Source of the DNA: Chitinophagaceae bacterium
GTDB lineage: Bacteria > Bacteroidota > Bacteroidia > Chitinophagales > Chitinophagaceae
DNA length: 64,000 bases
Direction: 5' to 3'
Assembly: GCA_016713085.1 (NCBI GenBank)
Contig: JADJPV010000002.1
Location: 310,001-374,000 of the forward strand
Under the pieces are notes generated by a model. The model had not been told where the DNA came from. It was given only the letters and a program-made list of their open reading frames with translations, and made no database searches. A program made the translations under genes and the position numbers. Below are positions 31,191 through 39,955 of this stretch, piece after piece. Each line of letters starts with the position of its first letter. Positions within the stretch are counted from its first letter, which is position 1.

Positions 31191-33347
31191 TTACCATTCA
31201 GTTATTTTAATGCCTTTCAAAGTGCCAATATTTCCCTTCACAGAACCCTTTCCGCTAATGATGCTGATTCGGCCTTCCACACCTGCTTCAACAGTAGTGG
31301 GAAAAGCATCTTTCCCTCCTATACCAATTCCTGGTGAACCCGACTTATCGTCCTCATCCATTATGCCTGTACCTGCACCCACCTTAGCTTCTCCAATTAG
31401 CACTACATCCTCTATGCCTTGCGGCCCAAATTCAAATTCAATCCCTCCACCAACTTTGGCTTCCACTTTCAACGGGCCTGCTTTTAAATCTTTTCCAGCT
31501 TCGGCGCTTATTTTGTAAGTGCTGCTGATATAGGTATCACCCTCTGCACGTTCAAAATCATCTTTTCTTACATAGCTTAGAAACAAAAAATCAAATTCAC
31601 TGGTCATGCGGCTGCAGTTGTTTGTAAACTTTATTATTTTTAAATCCATGGTATCATTGTACTGGCATGCCACATCATCAAACTTTGAAAGCTTGCCTGT
31701 TTTTCCCACTGGCGGCTTTGCGCATTTGTATTTAGTTATTGATTCAAATGAAAATGGAGATTCGGCAGTAAGTGCACCCAACCAGGCAATTTTAGCTTCC
31801 AGTTTATGGGCTTCAAATTTTTCAGGCCACTCAGAATACATTTGCCAGTGTGTTGTTTCATTCAGGTACTTTTTTTGTATTTCGAGATATTCTTTGAGGA
31901 AGGTTTCTACTGTTCCATTATAAGCACTCAGGTATTTATCGCTGGTTTCTTTATACCGGGGACAAAAATCTTTGTTGGGTAAACCTTCACCGGTTTGTTC
32001 CAGGTCTTCTTCCCTCAGTTTTTCCATAGTAGCATCATACTCTCTCTTTAACAGCACGGCTGTTCCGGTGAAAAATGCAGTTGTTTTTTCCACAAACCTG
32101 GCCATTCTGCGTGTGTATTCATCCTTTACTTCATTTTGTTTAAGATATGCTGCGCTGGCATGCATTGGCACTAATGTAAGTACACCCTGTGGGCTGCCTG
32201 CATTTACAGATGCTTTTACCATAGCAATATTTTCGTTTGATCTTTTCTGCTGCATATCCATCGCCAGTTGCCACGCAGCTTTCAACCTGGTTTTTAAAGC
32301 GGCTGCCTGTTCTTTTAATTGCTGGCGGTAAGCTGCCCATACAGATTCCATAGCAATACATTCGTCAACTGATTTTGGAAAAGGAGGCGCTGCAAAACCA
32401 CCAAGATTTAAAGGGTCTGCTTTCGTGTTTTTGGGAAGCGAAACTTCTTTGTCAGTAAGTTTATGTCCCATCTTGCGTAAACGGTCTTCTTTCTCTTTAG
32501 AATAAGAATGAAGAATTGATTTTTTTACAAGAGTAACTGCTTCCGTTTTATTGCCCTTGCTTTCTTCAATAAATGATTTTGTATAAGTAGCCTGTGGATG
32601 ATAAGCGTATATCCGGATTGCGCTGTCTAAATATTTTTCTGCTTTTGCAATGTCACCCAGGCCAAACCAGGCCTGCCCGAGGTTGTTGAGTAAGGTACTG
32701 TTTTGGGGAAATTTTGTATTGAGATTATTAAGAATGGGAATAGCTAATTGTTGTACACCTAACATGGACAGCATGGAACCATAATTGCTGAGGTTATCTG
32801 TATTAGTGGGGTCATCTGCACAAATTTTTCCCAATGTATAATAAGCAATTTCGGGCTTGCCGGCTATCCATAATCCTGTGGCCATGTTGCCTGCTTCAGC
32901 ACTGTTTTTACTTTTTGATTTGATATAAGTGTAAATTTTATCTGCCATGTTTTTTACTTCCGGTTTCAGCAGTGTGGCCGCTTTATTTTGAATGGAAGTA
33001 ATATATGCACCCATACGGCCATCGGTTACAGTTTTGGGTATGGCTGCTATTCTATCCACATCTTTTTTAGGAACAATTCTGTTTTCATTTTCTGTTGCTT
33101 CTTTCAGTTGCTGATCACTCACCTTCGGCACATTTTTAAACGATGGCCTCTTGATACCCATGCTGTCCATCATCCGCAATGTTTCCGGATCCATATTGTC
33201 CATTTCCATTTGTGCCTCTTTCATCATCTTCTCCATTTCTGTTTGAGGCTTTTCTTTTGGCTTTGGTTTGGGCTTTACCTGCGCAAGACTGTTTGTTGTA
33301 AAAGCCAGCAAAGAAATTGTGCTGAAAAGAAGGAAACACTTTTTCAT
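31191..33347 (-). CDS. Large secreted TPR-containing protein
   Basis: 718 residues and intact, with a signal peptide (LLAFTTNSLAQ) followed by a Lys/Pro tract and a Met-rich acidic helix (EMEKMMKEAQMEMDNMDPE). About residues 150-270 contain TPR-like repeats (TNTDNLSNYGSMLSMLGVQQ, STLLNNLGQAWFGLGDIAKA). A helical central region follows, and the last ~170 residues are Gly/Lys-rich beta sequence (GPLKVEAKVGGGIEFEFG). It probably acts as an envelope scaffold; no enzyme motif is seen. A palindromic box lies 51 bp upstream. A decayed copy of its middle is found at 35155-35451. Confidence 0.7.
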   Translation of the reverse strand: MKKCFLLFSTISLLAFTTNSLAQVKPKPKPKEKPQTEMEKMMKEAQMEMDNMDPETLRMMDSMGIKRPSFKNVPKVSDQQLKEATENENRIVPKKDVDRIAAIPKTVTDGRMGAYITSIQNKAATLLKPEVKNMADKIYTYIKSKSKNSAEAGNMATGLWIAGKPEIAYYTLGKICADDPTNTDNLSNYGSMLSMLGVQQLAIPILNNLNTKFPQNSTLLNNLGQAWFGLGDIAKAEKYLDSAIRIYAYHPQATYTKSFIEESKGNKTEAVTLVKKSILHSYSKEKEDRLRKMGHKLTDKEVSLPKNTKADPLNLGGFAAPPFPKSVDECIAMESVWAAYRQQLKEQAAALKTRLKAAWQLAMDMQQKRSNENIAMVKASVNAGSPQGVLTLVPMHASAAYLKQNEVKDEYTRRMARFVEKTTAFFTGTAVLLKREYDATMEKLREEDLEQTGEGLPNKDFCPRYKETSDKYLSAYNGTVETFLKEYLEIQKKYLNETTHWQMYSEWPEKFEAHKLEAKIAWLGALTAESPFSFESITKYKCAKPPVGKTGKLSKFDDVACQYNDTMDLKIIKFTNNCSRMTSEFDFLFLSYVRKDDFERAEGDTYISSTYKISAEAGKDLKAGPLKVEAKVGGGIEFEFGPQGIEDVVLIGEAKVGAGTGIMDEDDKSGSPGIGIGGKDAFPTTVEAGVEGRISIISGKGSVKGNIGTLKGIKITEW

Positions 33348-33397
33348 GGTGAATTTATTTTTCAGATTAAAAGTAACGGCAAACAGCAGGGTTACCT

Positions 33398-33417
33398 ATC
33401 CCTTAAAAACAGGATAT
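33398..33417 (-). promoter_or_regulatory. Palindromic box upstream of TPR gene
   Basis: atcccttaaaaacaggatat is identical to the box at 36663-36682 and differs by one base from those at 35174 and 36082. It is preceded by agcagggttacct, which resembles the agcagaatac flank of the other copies. Distance to the start codon is about 51 bp. The remaining bases to 33510 hold nothing recognisable. Confidence 0.6.
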
Positions 33418-33509
33418 TGCCTTTGCTGACAGTTTAGCAGTAAAGTTGATTCTATTGTAAATTAGACGGAATAATGTAATAAAGCAATACCTGAAAAGTG
33501 ATAGCAGTT

Positions 33510-34004
33510 TTATTGGGAGCTCAGGTGAAGATTTTTGGAGAAAAGTTCTATAACCGCTTTGAAACTTTTGTTACTGAATGCATATACAGCACATGCTGAT
33601 GTTTTACTATTGCTGAACGTATATAACATCACTACGCATTTCTTTTTATTCTGATAGAAGTTGCCGATTGATAAGGCAGATGGCCAGCCATCCCAATCCT
33701 TGCCTGTAAGTGTTTGTGACGGTTTTTTATCTGCTTTAGCTAATCTCTTTACCACCTGTTCATTCCATTGGCTCATTGCAACTTTTAAAAGATCCTCTTT
33801 CGCAGGAAGGCTTTTGTACAACGTAATTGTACAAAAGCTCCCGTCTTTATTGGTTAACTGAAACTGAACTCTCGATTGCAATTCACTTTTTGTAAAAAAC
33901 TCCGGCGTCTGGTAGGTGAAAATATCAAAGCTGTCGGTTTGGGAAAAGCCAACGGAAACAGTACTTACCCATGCTATGAACAGGAGAAGGATCTTCTTTT
34001 TCAT
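33510..34004 (-). CDS. Secreted protein, island family B (N-terminal domain only)
   Basis: A 164-residue protein with a signal peptide ending SVGFSQ. TDSFDIFTYQTPEFFTKSEL and the SFCTITLYKSLPAKED block align with the N-terminal domain of the 25793-27217 protein (FDLVTYSPPKGW..., SWCRINVVKSTVSKG). It is therefore a single-domain paralogue. It starts 3 bp after the preceding gene, in one operon with 34007-35114. Function unknown. Confidence 0.65.
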   Translation of the reverse strand: MKKKILLLFIAWVSTVSVGFSQTDSFDIFTYQTPEFFTKSELQSRVQFQLTNKDGSFCTITLYKSLPAKEDLLKVAMSQWNEQVVKRLAKADKKPSQTLTGKDWDGWPSALSIGNFYQNKKKCVVMLYTFSNSKTSACAVYAFSNKSFKAVIELFSKNLHLSSQ

Positions 34005-34006
34005 CG

Positions 34007-34423
34007 TCAGTTAGTAAAGATTCGTATGCCGGTTGCTGCAACCTGAACACCTTTCTGATACTCTTTTTTTACTGCCTTTTTTTCAGGTATGAGTTTGGAT
34101 GGTTCTACTCCTTCGATAATGATCCGTTTGCCAACAATTTTTTTTGGAACAGTAAATCCGTAGTCTTTTGTTCCAACTGCTACTGTAGTTCCATCATCCT
34201 TTTTTACCCAAACTGTGAAGCAGTCTTCTTCGCACCAGTCAACTTTTAACACTATGCCCGTTATAATTGATTGACCTTTCATTGGTTTAGCCGTTTTGAT
34301 ATCAGCTCCCCTGTAATTTCCAAAGGTTCTGCTTTTGCCAACATAAATATCGTCTTCAGTTTGCTGGGCATTTACGGTAATGGTAAATAAAATGAGTGGC
34401 AGAATTTGCAATAGCTTCTTCAT
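34007..34423 (-). CDS. Secreted protein of unknown function
   Basis: The start at 34423 (MKKLLQILPLILFTITVNAQ) gives a clean signal peptide; the upstream ATG at 34546 would overlap the previous gene and displace it. The mature part (~118 residues) has an alternating beta pattern, including TFGNYRGADIKTAKPMKGQ and VDWCEEDCFTVWVKKDDG, with a CEEDC pair that could form a disulphide or bind metal. No family is recognised. Confidence 0.62.
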   Translation of the reverse strand: MKKLLQILPLILFTITVNAQQTEDDIYVGKSRTFGNYRGADIKTAKPMKGQSIITGIVLKVDWCEEDCFTVWVKKDDGTTVAVGTKDYGFTVPKKIVGKRIIIEGVEPSKLIPEKKAVKKEYQKGVQVAATGIRIFTN

Positions 34424-34475
34424 GATTTTTTTTGCTTTTAAAATTATCTTCTTTTTAATGCTTTTCTCAGGTAGT

Positions 34476-35114
34476 TTATTTACGTATAACTGAAGTAAGA
34501 GGTGCGAAAGACGCATCAGTAAAACATTCCATGTAACGATATTCATTATTTAGAAAGCCATATGCATTACTGAATGTTATTGTTTTACTTCCAAGCGTTG
34601 GATGGAGGCTGCCAAATTGGTCTTTAAATTCTAAAACAAGACTAACAGACTCTATTTTCCATGCATCAGCAAAAAAATTGGGATCATAAGATATTGACAA
34701 CTTCAGTCCGGATTTTTGATAGTCTTCCAGGGGTGTAGGTGGGCGCCCTTCCAGATCGAGACCAAACTCAGTAGTCGAATTTATTTTCATTTCATTACCC
34801 AAACTGAACTGGAGATAATTGCGCCAGTTTGCAGGAGTGCTTTTTGCCATAAGTGTTACATAAACTTTGGACGGGAATTCCTTATTATCACTGCCTGTTT
34901 TGATCAACACCCGTACAGATGTTAAAGAATAAACACTTGCATTCTGAGTGCCGGTAGTAGTGCTTTTATTAGTAGATGGTGGAGGGGGAGCAGGGGGCGG
35001 AGCCGGCGTCAATACTTTTCTTACCGGTTTTTTTTCAGGCTTGGTTATGATTTGCGCATGTGCTGCAGCAATTGCAAACAATAAAAATGTTGCAAAGAAT
35101 AATTTCTTTTTCAT
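34476..35114 (-). CDS. Secreted protein with Pro-rich linker
   Basis: 212 residues: signal peptide (FLLFAIAAAHAQ), a Lys/Pro-rich linker with a polyproline run (PAPPPAPPPP) and a ~140-residue beta-rich C-terminal domain beginning SVYSLTSVRVLIKTGSDN. That opening is faintly like PLAT/LH2-type sandwiches, but I would not assign it. It is the first gene of a short operon with 34007-34423 and 33510-34004. A palindromic box lies 60 bp upstream. Confidence 0.62.
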   Translation of the reverse strand: MKKKLFFATFLLFAIAAAHAQIITKPEKKPVRKVLTPAPPPAPPPPSTNKSTTTGTQNASVYSLTSVRVLIKTGSDNKEFPSKVYVTLMAKSTPANWRNYLQFSLGNEMKINSTTEFGLDLEGRPPTPLEDYQKSGLKLSISYDPNFFADAWKIESVSLVLEFKDQFGSLHPTLGSKTITFSNAYGFLNNEYRYMECFTDASFAPLTSVIRK

Positions 35115-35154
35115 GTGTTGTTTTTTGAGTTTAAATGCTGAGGTAAAAATGATT

Positions 35155-35451
35155 CTATTTTAAGCTGGTTACAATCCCTGAAAAACAGGATATGTCGTAT
35201 TGCTCAGTTAAGAAATAGGGTTGATTCAAATGTAATTTGGCTGCCACTGCTTTCAACCTGCCACCCAAAGTGACAACCTGTTCTTTTAATTGCTGGCCGT
35301 AAACTGACTTTACAGGTTCCATAGCAATACAATCGTAAACTGATTTTGGAAATGGAGGTGCTGCAAAACCACCAAGATTTAAAGGATTTGTTTTGGTGTT
35401 TTTGGGAAGCGAAACTTCATTGGCAGTAAGTTTATTTCCGTACAAAATCAA
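35155..35451 (-). pseudogene. Remnant of a TPR-protein gene copy
   Basis: The middle of this open frame (EVSLPKNTKTNPLNLGGFAA, PPFPKSVYDCIAMEPVKSVY) closely matches residues in the intact TPR protein encoded at about 32280-32480. Neither the signal peptide nor the TPRs nor the C-terminus are present, and the frame runs into the regulatory region of the next gene. It is best read as a fragment left by a tandem duplication. The box at 35174-35193 lies within this open frame, confirming that the frame's end is not a functional gene end. Confidence 0.6.
35174..35193 (-). promoter_or_regulatory. Palindromic box upstream of 34476-35114
   Basis: atccctgaaaaacaggatat is identical to the box at 36082-36101. 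The ~55 bp between box and start codon (gtaaaaatgattctattt...) is also conserved with the copies before the genes starting at 36021 and 36600. Confidence 0.62.
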
Positions 35452-35490
35452 AGATGATATAAACGGTAATGAACGTAGTTATATTTATTT

Positions 35491-36021
35491 TTAAAATAAA
35501 ATTGCCTTTTGCATTATATTATTTTGTTCATTCGATTCTTTCACCGTATTTAAGTCATCTAAATACATTGTATATAGCGGGTGGTTGTTTTTATCAAACG
35601 CTACAGTAACCCTAAACGAACGCTGACGGGTCTCGCCAGGATTAATAACATCTGTTGGAGATACAGAAACAGCTGATCCGCCGCCGGGAATGAGTTTTGG
35701 ATTGCCAGAATCATATCCAACCCAACCTTGCCAGCCAACTAAGTTTGCCATCACACCTGCAGTACCCTCGTTTTTTATGGTATATGTTATTTGGACAAGA
35801 TTTTTGGTAACACCGTCCACCACTTGGGGACCTAAATAGTTGGCATCAAAAGAAACAATTACAAGATCGGGAAATTGTGCAGGAGCTGTGTTTTTGACCG
35901 GAGCATTTTTGATTGGCCGCAATACTGCTTCTTTGAGTTTTCCGGGCCTGTTCACGGTCTGTGCATAGGTTCCGCTGATTGCTAAGATCATTAATACTGA
36001 AAGTAAAATTTCTTTTTTCAT
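35491..36021 (-). CDS. Secreted CARDB-like protein
   Basis: 176 residues: signal peptide (LMILAISGTYAQ), a Lys/Pro/Ala linker, then an Ig-like domain of CARDB type, with PDLVIVSFDANYLGPQ opening, VQITYTIKNEGTAG in the middle and the closing DDLNTVKESNEQNN pattern (the N-x-V-x-E-x-x-E-x-N-N signature of CARDB). Such domains are found in adhesins and surface proteins. A palindromic box lies 61 bp upstream; it seems to be a single-gene unit. Confidence 0.72.
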   Translation of the reverse strand: MKKEILLSVLMILAISGTYAQTVNRPGKLKEAVLRPIKNAPVKNTAPAQFPDLVIVSFDANYLGPQVVDGVTKNLVQITYTIKNEGTAGVMANLVGWQGWVGYDSGNPKLIPGGGSAVSVSPTDVINPGETRQRSFRVTVAFDKNNHPLYTMYLDDLNTVKESNEQNNIMQKAILF

Positions 36022-36081
36022 GATTTGTTATTTAAAGTTTAACTGATATAGTAAAAATGATTCTATTTATAGCAGAATACA

Positions 36082-36101
36082 ATCCCTGAAAAACAGGATA
36101 T
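36082..36101 (-). promoter_or_regulatory. Palindromic box upstream of CARDB-like gene
   Basis: atccctgaaaaacaggatat, 61 bp before the start codon, preceded by the conserved block gtaaaaatgattctattt and then agcagaatac. In the direction of transcription it reads ATATCCTGTTTTTCAGGGAT. Confidence 0.62.
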
Positions 36102-36117
36102 TCTTTTTTTGCGACTG

Positions 36118-36600
36118 CTATATCTGGTTCATATTAGTTTTGTTCTGCATCCACGCAGATAGCAGGTAAGACCTTCTGTTGAAACTGCCTGTTCTCAGTT
36201 GCTGCACTTTGTAAAAGAAATCTACTGTAGTAGAATTCCTTATCAATAGTAGCGCCAGCTCTGTAACATGGTTTGAAAATTCAGCTGAAGTAATTACTGC
36301 TGCCCGGGCAACTTGGGTATTCAGGGTGTCAGTCTTTTGCTGTTCTTTTATTTTTAATGAATCTTTTTTATCCTGACGTTTTTCTTTTATGAAGTCGCCG
36401 GTTTTTTTTATTACACTATCAGGTGCATTCATAATTTTAGATGCGGCATTATCTGTCTTTTCATCAATTTTCTGATTCTTCTTTTGTTCTATCTTTTCTT
36501 TGAATTTATCTTCAAATTGTCCTTTGAGTTTTTTCAAAACCTGGGCATGCAATGGTGCCATGAAGCTGCAAATAATAATTGCTGCGTATAGTTTTTTCAT
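36118..36600 (-). CDS. Secreted Lys/Asp/Gln-rich helical protein
   Basis: 160 residues: signal peptide (AAIIICSFMAPLHAQ), then a highly charged helix (LKKLKGQFEDKFKEKIEQKK) that probably forms a coiled coil, and a C-terminal part without known family. Similar LKKLKGK-type starts occur in Bacteroidota envelope proteins of unknown role. The gene carries its own palindromic box 63 bp upstream and is the promoter-distal end of the island, next to parA. Confidence 0.58.
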   Translation of the reverse strand: MKKLYAAIIICSFMAPLHAQVLKKLKGQFEDKFKEKIEQKKNQKIDEKTDNAASKIMNAPDSVIKKTGDFIKEKRQDKKDSLKIKEQQKTDTLNTQVARAAVITSAEFSNHVTELALLLIRNSTTVDFFYKVQQLRTGSFNRRSYLLSAWMQNKTNMNQI

Positions 36601-36662
36601 TCGTTTATAGTTTTATAGTTTGAATGCTGAAGTAAAAATGATTCTATTTCCAGCAGAATACT

Positions 36663-36682
36663 ATCCCTTAAAAACAGGATAT
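36663..36682 (-). promoter_or_regulatory. Palindromic box upstream of 36118-36600
   Basis: atcccttaaaaacaggatat, with the conserved gtaaaaatgattctattt and agcagaatac flanks between it and the start codon. The rest of the 310-base gap up to parA (36683-36911) shows no gene and no clear repeat. Confidence 0.62.
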
Positions 36683-36911
36683 TTCAGATATGTCATTAGG
36701 CTTGAATATCTGAGATGAAATTTTAAAGCTGACGGTTTATGCCAATGAATGAAAAGGAGAAAAGGACTGGATGGAAAGAAAGATGAGTTCCCCAAATAAT
36801 AAGGAGGTGATTAGTAAATTACCTGAAGTATTCAGTATAGCTGCAGAATGTTCTTAGCCTTGAAGGGGAGGTTGAAGAAAAGCGTATTAATTAAATCAGC
36901 AACAGTAATTC

Positions 36912-37743
36912 TTAATTCAACTCTTCCTCATCCACTTCAATAATCTTGTCTTCCTGTTTAATCTTGGTGAGATTATTCCGTTGCAGAATTTCTTTGGCAA
37001 GGTTGAGATAATTGATAGCTCCTTTACTGTCGGCATCGTACAAAATAACGGGCTTGCCAAAACTTGGGGCTTCACTTAAACGAGTATTACGGTGAATGAT
37101 GGAGTCAAATACAATTCCTTCAAAATGGCGGCGCACTTCACTTACCACCTGGTTACATAAACGTAAACGACCATCATACATAGTCATTAATATTCCTTCA
37201 ATTACTAACTGTGGGTTTAAACGACTTTGCACAATCTTAATGGTATTAAGCAATTTGCCCAAACCTTCCAGTGCAAAGAACTCAGTTTGTACAGGAACCA
37301 AAACAGAATCAGCAGCTGTTAATGCATTTACTGTAATCAATCCTAATGAAGGCGAACAATCAATGACAATAAAGTCATATTCACTTTTCAACGGTTCCAG
37401 CAAATGTTTTAAAACACCTTCACGGTTGGGCTGATTGATCATTTCAATTTCAGCTCCAACAAGATCAATATGTGAGGGGATAAGATCAAGATGAGGAATT
37501 TCACTTTTCAGTACGGTGTCTTTTTGCATTAATACCATTTACAAAACAATCATAAAGGCTGTGTTGAATATGATGCAGATCAAACCCAATACCTGTTGTG
37601 CTGTTTGCCTGCGGATCAGCATCCACCAGCAATGTTTTATATTCAAGTACGGCAAAACTGGCAGCAAGATTGATTGCTGTTGTGGTTTTACCAACTCCAC
37701 CTTTCTGATTTGTAATTCCAATAATACGACCCATAGTGTTCAA
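36912..37743 (-). CDS. parA: ParA-family chromosome-partitioning ATPase (one frameshift)
   Basis: A deviant Walker A motif (TNQKGGVGKTTTAINLAAS) at the N-terminus, LLVDADPQANSTTG, and DFIVIDCSPSLGLITVNAL identify a Soj/ParA ATPase. The frames overlap at 37501-37538; a one-base shift near 37530 joins LYDCFVNG to QKDTVLKSEIPHLDL. The joined protein (~275 residues) has the usual length. In related genomes parB normally follows; here no parB is seen and the secreted island lies downstream. Start 37734 or 37743. Confidence 0.9.
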
Positions 37744-37762
37744 TTCTTCTGTTTAATTAATC

Positions 37763-38440
37763 TCAAATCTCTATTGTTTCACCAATACCCGGCAGTTTCA
37801 GTTCCAATCCGTTCTTTGCGAAATGCTGTTTCGCTTTTTCTGTATCTATTACAATGTAAGGAAAGGTATTGTAATGAACACCGATTACTGTATGAATGCT
37901 GATCATGTGTGCTGCTCTTACTGCATCTTCATATCCCATTGTAAAATTATCGCCAATTGGCATGATAGAGAACGCAATCGGCGCACCCTGCGGTACTAAT
38001 TGCATATCTAAGCTTAGTGCTGTATCGCCACTGTAATAAAAGTTTTTATCTGCCATTACTACAAATCCCATCGGGTTTCCACCATACGATCCATCAGGCA
38101 GGGAGGAAGAATGCTGGGCTGCCATACATTTCACTGTTCCAAAGTCAAAGGTTTTTTTGCCTCCGGTATTCATGGGGTGAATGTTTTCCACTCCCTGTTT
38201 TTGCAACCAGAGATAGATTTCCCAGTTGCAGATCACCAATGCGCCAGTTCGTTTGGCAATACTTACACAATCGGCAATATGATCTTCATGGCCATGGCTT
38301 ATGAGGATATAATCGGCTTCTATTTTGTTTATATCTACCAGTGCAGCCAGTTCATTTGGAGAACTAAAAGGATCAAAGAGTAATTTCTTTCCTTGTACGT
38401 CTACATTAAAACAGGAGTGACCGTAATAGGTAAACTTCAT
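37763..38440 (-). CDS. UPF0173 metallo-beta-lactamase-fold hydrolase
   Basis: 225 residues of the metal-dependent hydrolase family (YtkL-like). MKFTYYGHSCFNVDVQGKKL at the N-terminus, the metal-binding SHGHEDHIAD motif and the C-terminal IGVHYNTFPYIV are typical. The physiological substrate is not known for the family. It sits 19 bp upstream of parA on the same strand and may share its transcript. Confidence 0.88.
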   Translation of the reverse strand: MKFTYYGHSCFNVDVQGKKLLFDPFSSPNELAALVDINKIEADYILISHGHEDHIADCVSIAKRTGALVICNWEIYLWLQKQGVENIHPMNTGGKKTFDFGTVKCMAAQHSSSLPDGSYGGNPMGFVVMADKNFYYSGDTALSLDMQLVPQGAPIAFSIMPIGDNFTMGYEDAVRAAHMISIHTVIGVHYNTFPYIVIDTEKAKQHFAKNGLELKLPGIGETIEI

Positions 38441-38637
38441 ATCCTTGTATAATTAATGGGGCTGTTTGAACCTGATTTGTATTGATTGTCAATGGCTGAA
38501 TGCCATAGTGACAAAAATAAGGGTTCGGCATAATATTCGGGAACAATAGTTATCCCCCGTTGTTATACGGATAATGTGCAGCCGCTTATCAAAAATTAAC
38601 AGGCGGTTGTTTTTTTTATTCTTCAATTTTGACCATT

Positions 38638-39894
38638 ATGAGAAGATTAGCCGGATCATGGATTTTTTTACTGATTTTTTTGTTGCTTGATATTTATGTG
38701 TTCCAGGCATTAAAAATTGTTGCTGTTGGCTGGGCTCCTAAAACAAGAATGATTATTTATGGAATTTACTGGGGCATCAGCGTTGTTTCTTTAACCTTAA
38801 TGCTGAGTATTGCGTTTACCAATTATGAAAGCTGGCACAAACTGCTGCGAACCTATGCTTTTGCCATTGTAATTGGATTGTTCCTTGCCAAAATTTTAGC
38901 CAGTGTATTTTTTATGGCTGATGATGTAAGAAGAGTGGTGCAATGGGCTGGCAGCTTTATTTTCCCGAGTTGGAATCCGAAAAATAACGGCAGCACTACA
39001 GGCATTACCCGTTCTATGTTTTTAAGCTGGGCTGGTCTTGCAATTGGTGGCGGACTGTTTTCATCTTTACTGTATGGATTCAGTAACAAGTACAAATACA
39101 ACCTGCAGAAACTGAGTTTAAGCTTCAGTAACCTTCCATCTGCATTCAAAGGGTTTAAGATTATTCATATCAGCGATATTCACAGCGGCAGCTTTACAGA
39201 TAAGGAAGCAGTTAAAAAAGGGATTGATAAAATCAATCAGCAAAATGCAGATGTAATTTTGTTTACCGGCGACCTGGTAAATAACTCAGCTGAAGAGATG
39301 AAAGAATACATGGATATTTTCAGCGGCTTGAAAGCGAAGCATGGTGTATTTGCAACTTTGGGTAATCATGATTATGGATTTCCATCGGGTGAAACAAAAG
39401 AAGAAGTACGGCAAAAGCAATTGGCCAATGCAGAAGAAGTAAAGGCGGTTCATAAACAGCTTGGCTGGAAATTACTGAGTAATGAGCATGCAATGATTGA
39501 AAGAGATGGCGAGCATATTGCATTACTTGGTATCGATAATACCAGTGCAAAAGCTAATTTTCCGTCATTTGGAAAACTACCGGAAGCACATGCCCCGGCA
39601 AAAGATTCGCCGTTTAAGATATTGATGAGTCATGATCCATCGCACTGGAATGCAGAAGTAACTGCTGATTTTAAAGACATAGATCTTACACTGGCAGGGC
39701 ATACACATGGAATGCAGTTTGGAGTAGAGATTCCCGGTTTTCGCTGGAGCCCCGTGAAATATGTATACAAACAATGGGCTGGGTTGTATGAGCAGGCCAA
39801 TCAAAAATTATATGTGAACCGTGGTTTTGGATTTATTGGTTACCCCGGCCGGGTAGGTATTTTACCCGAAATCACATTGATTGAGCTAACATAA
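38638..39894 (+). CDS. Membrane-anchored metallophosphoesterase
   Basis: About 418 residues with four hydrophobic segments in the first 140 residues, followed by a calcineurin-like phosphoesterase domain. Metal ligands are visible in IHISDIHSGSF, ILFTGDLVNN, ATLGNHDYGF and LAGHTHGMQFG, the complete DxH/GD/GNHD/GHxH set. The start at 38638 (MRRLAGSW) is preferred over the ATG three codons earlier. Relatives of this topology (YkuE-type) act on lipid-linked phosphates such as UDP-diacylglucosamine, but the substrate here is not established. Confidence 0.85.
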   Translation: MRRLAGSWIFLLIFLLLDIYVFQALKIVAVGWAPKTRMIIYGIYWGISVVSLTLMLSIAFTNYESWHKLLRTYAFAIVIGLFLAKILASVFFMADDVRRVVQWAGSFIFPSWNPKNNGSTTGITRSMFLSWAGLAIGGGLFSSLLYGFSNKYKYNLQKLSLSFSNLPSAFKGFKIIHISDIHSGSFTDKEAVKKGIDKINQQNADVILFTGDLVNNSAEEMKEYMDIFSGLKAKHGVFATLGNHDYGFPSGETKEEVRQKQLANAEEVKAVHKQLGWKLLSNEHAMIERDGEHIALLGIDNTSAKANFPSFGKLPEAHAPAKDSPFKILMSHDPSHWNAEVTADFKDIDLTLAGHTHGMQFGVEIPGFRWSPVKYVYKQWAGLYEQANQKLYVNRGFGFIGYPGRVGILPEITLIELT

Positions 39895-39917
39895 TTTATT
39901 CGATTAAACTATCTTGC

Positions 39918-39955
39918 AGTCAGGTGGTCTATGTTCTCTGCCACCTGACTTTTTT
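39918..39955 (+). terminator. Intrinsic terminator after metallophosphoesterase
   Basis: agtcaggtgg (39918-39927) pairs with ccacctgact (39941-39950) across a 13-base loop, followed by T6. The T run touches the ATG of the next gene at 39956. Confidence 0.75.
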
